Source: Branchiostoma belcheri | Lineage: Eukaryota; Chordata; Leptocardii; Amphioxiformes; Branchiostomatidae | Length of the DNA stretch: 64,000 bases | Assembly (NCBI RefSeq): GCF_001625305.1 | Contig: NW_017804653.1 | Location: forward strand, 700,264 to 764,263 | Direction of reading: 5' to 3' | Shown: positions 62,822-64,000 of the stretch, in pieces | How the letters are laid out: every line of letters begins with the position of its first letter | Position numbering within the stretch: the first letter of the stretch is position 1 | Notes under the pieces: model-generated | What the model was told of the DNA's origin: nothing | Seen by the model: the letters and a program-made list of their open reading frames with translations, nothing else | The model's database searches: none | Translations under genes and position numbers: made by a program

Positions 62822-63010
62822 CTGGACACACTACCCCGGCCAAAACCGCCCCGAACCGGACCAAAAACTTGACTTCCGGCCAAAAATATCCACCCAGGAC
62901 GAAAACAAAGTCTCAAGTTTCCAACGCCCACGTTTGTTTTGGCAACTTTGCCGTAAATCATGAAATAAATCACAAATTTCCGAGGAAAAAGACAAGAAAA
63001 GTCGACTTAC

Positions 63011-63100
63011 CCGCGTTCAGCACTTTAAAATCTATGTGGGTCAAAGGTCAAACTATGACGTATGACAGCATCCACCCGATACAACTGAAGTATTTATTTT
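63011..63100 (-). promoter_or_regulatory. DUSP3-like: Putative shared non-coding leader exon and promoter side of the DUSP array
   Basis: On -, gaacgcgg|gtaagt gives a perfect donor at 63010 with no long frame before it, as expected for a 5' UTR exon that could splice to the AG|ATG exons. The 5' end is a guess. About 330 bp separate this donor from the start codon of the divergent + gene, so the intervening DNA would act as a bidirectional promoter. Confidence 0.45.
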
Positions 63101-63343
63101 GTGCTCAAAATATTCTCTTCTGTACTACAGCTACATTTTAGGTCCATTTCAATTCATAAATTCATACCTTTTATTTAATTTCTTGATTATTTATAAGGTT
63201 TTCCGGAAAATAAAAGGTGTACAGCGAAGAGGAATTTTCAAAGCCTTCGCGTGTGGCAGCGATTTAAATCACCTTGGCACCATAAAAATATTTGCGGGTC
63301 AGCTGAGGCGCCCGGCGACCCTCCAGAACCTATATTTGCAGTC

Positions 63344-63972
63344 ATGATGACGACAAACATAGCCAATCCCGGCTACAGGCCCCAAACCATGGCCAGCTTC
63401 GACCGGTTCAGCCGCTACAACTACATCGGGAGTGCCTACGGGCGCCTAGGCGGCTCGACCGGCGCGTTAGACCGAAGCTACGGCACCACCACCTCCGGTA
63501 CAACCAGCGCGCTCAAGACGATCGGACTCCCGACCAAGACGTCTACCAAGACGGTAACCTTCGCGCCCGGAACTCGAGGGAAAGACATGTCTTACTCTGA
63601 CCGCTACTCCTCCAGCGATCGCTACACAAGTTCAAGCGCACCTCTCTCCAGCTACAGATCCAGTGTGGGAAATTTACTGAGTTCGACATCAACGTACCGA
63701 GATAGCTATGGCTATCGCCAAGATCGGGACTATGATTCCTCCAAATATTCCTCCAGACTCTCTACTTCCAGCCACCCGACAGCCAACACGTCAAGTTCGT
63801 ACGGGAGGTACTCTAGTGGGGAGTATTCCTCCACGTCTGCGACGTCTAAGTCGAGTTCGGGAGGTTACTGCACGGCGGATGACTTGTCAGAGTGTTTGAG
63901 GGGCGGAGTTGGGGCGTACATCTCACACACCAGTTATAACGAAGTCTTTCCCAACATCTTCATCGGAGACCA
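63344..63972 (+). CDS. First coding exon of a divergent DUSP-like gene (runs off the window)
   Basis: Starts at ATGATG (63344); an acceptor-like tatatttgcag ends at 63341. It runs 209 codons plus two bases to donor CA|gtgagt at 63973. The N-terminal about 170 residues are low-complexity and rich in Ser, Tyr, Thr, Arg and Gly (for example S-D-R-Y-S-S-S-D-R-Y), likely disordered. The last about 40 carry the same module as the - strand array: Y-C-T-A-D-D-L-S-E-C-L, then Y-N-E-V-F-P-N-I-F-I-G-D in the same phase 2. A phosphatase body should follow to the right of the window. Head-to-head with the - strand gene. Confidence 0.85.
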
Positions 63973-64000
63973 GTGAGTAAAAACACTACGCTTTTAGGAC

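Overview
The window looks like a draft-assembly piece of an intron-rich invertebrate deuterostome genome, most likely a cephalochordate (amphioxus, Branchiostoma). That is inference. It rests on vertebrate-like exon phases in recognisable animal genes, many short inverted-repeat elements, CR1/L2-like retrotransposon tails, rampant local tandem duplication inside introns, and one 20-N assembly gap at 40853-40872.

Layout. (1) 1-25827, + strand: an oxysterol-binding-protein-related gene of the OSBPL3/6/7 class. I could trace 27 exons from 3615 to the stop at 25827. They give 2904 nt, exactly 968 codons, with a PH domain, FFAT motif and ORD lipid-transfer domain; the 5' end lies to the left of the first recognised exon. 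(2) 25828-45100: mostly non-coding. It holds dispersed and nested inverted-repeat elements, hairpins, a decayed non-LTR reverse transcriptase (36.1-36.9 kb), a large inverted repeat around the assembly gap, a perfect 86-bp-arm palindrome at 42.5-42.7 kb, and one possible small spliced gene at 30.3-31.3 kb. (3) 45120-63100, - strand: a dual-specificity phosphatase gene of the DUSP3/VHR type with a very unusual layout. (4) 63.3-64.0 kb, + strand: the first coding exon of a second, divergently transcribed DUSP-like gene that runs off the window.

The phosphatase locus is the highlight. Downstream is a constant body: exon 48235-48322, exon 47743-47860, then one of two tandem catalytic exons (47056-47176 or 46329-46449, each 121 nt and probably mutually exclusive), then the terminal exon 45953-46040. 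Upstream, between 50.3 and 61.2 kb, sit 14 tandem alternative N-terminal exons. All end in the same splice phase and most encode a T-C-S-V-x-x-L ... E-V-[FY]-x-x-I-L-L-G-[ND] module corresponding to the N-terminal substrate-recognition segment of VHR. Nine have their in-frame ATG placed exactly at the 3' splice site (AG|ATG), so a shared non-coding leader (good GTAAGT donor at 63011) could be spliced to any of them, each bringing its own start codon. The two most distal copies have phase-1 acceptors instead of a usable ATG. They fit in frame with two upstream exons (62701-62821 and 61285-61392) that encode two strongly hydrophobic segments, predicting a membrane-anchored isoform class. Several copies are visibly decaying: an in-frame stop in one, and a displaced or lost start context in others.

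If used combinatorially, the exons visible here give up to about 28 N-terminus/active-site combinations from one phosphatase gene, with swapped N-terminal recognition segments, swapped P-loop residues and optional membrane tethering. The neighbouring + strand gene carries the same module after a long Ser/Tyr-rich N-terminus, so the pair looks like a head-to-head duplication with a shared promoter region.
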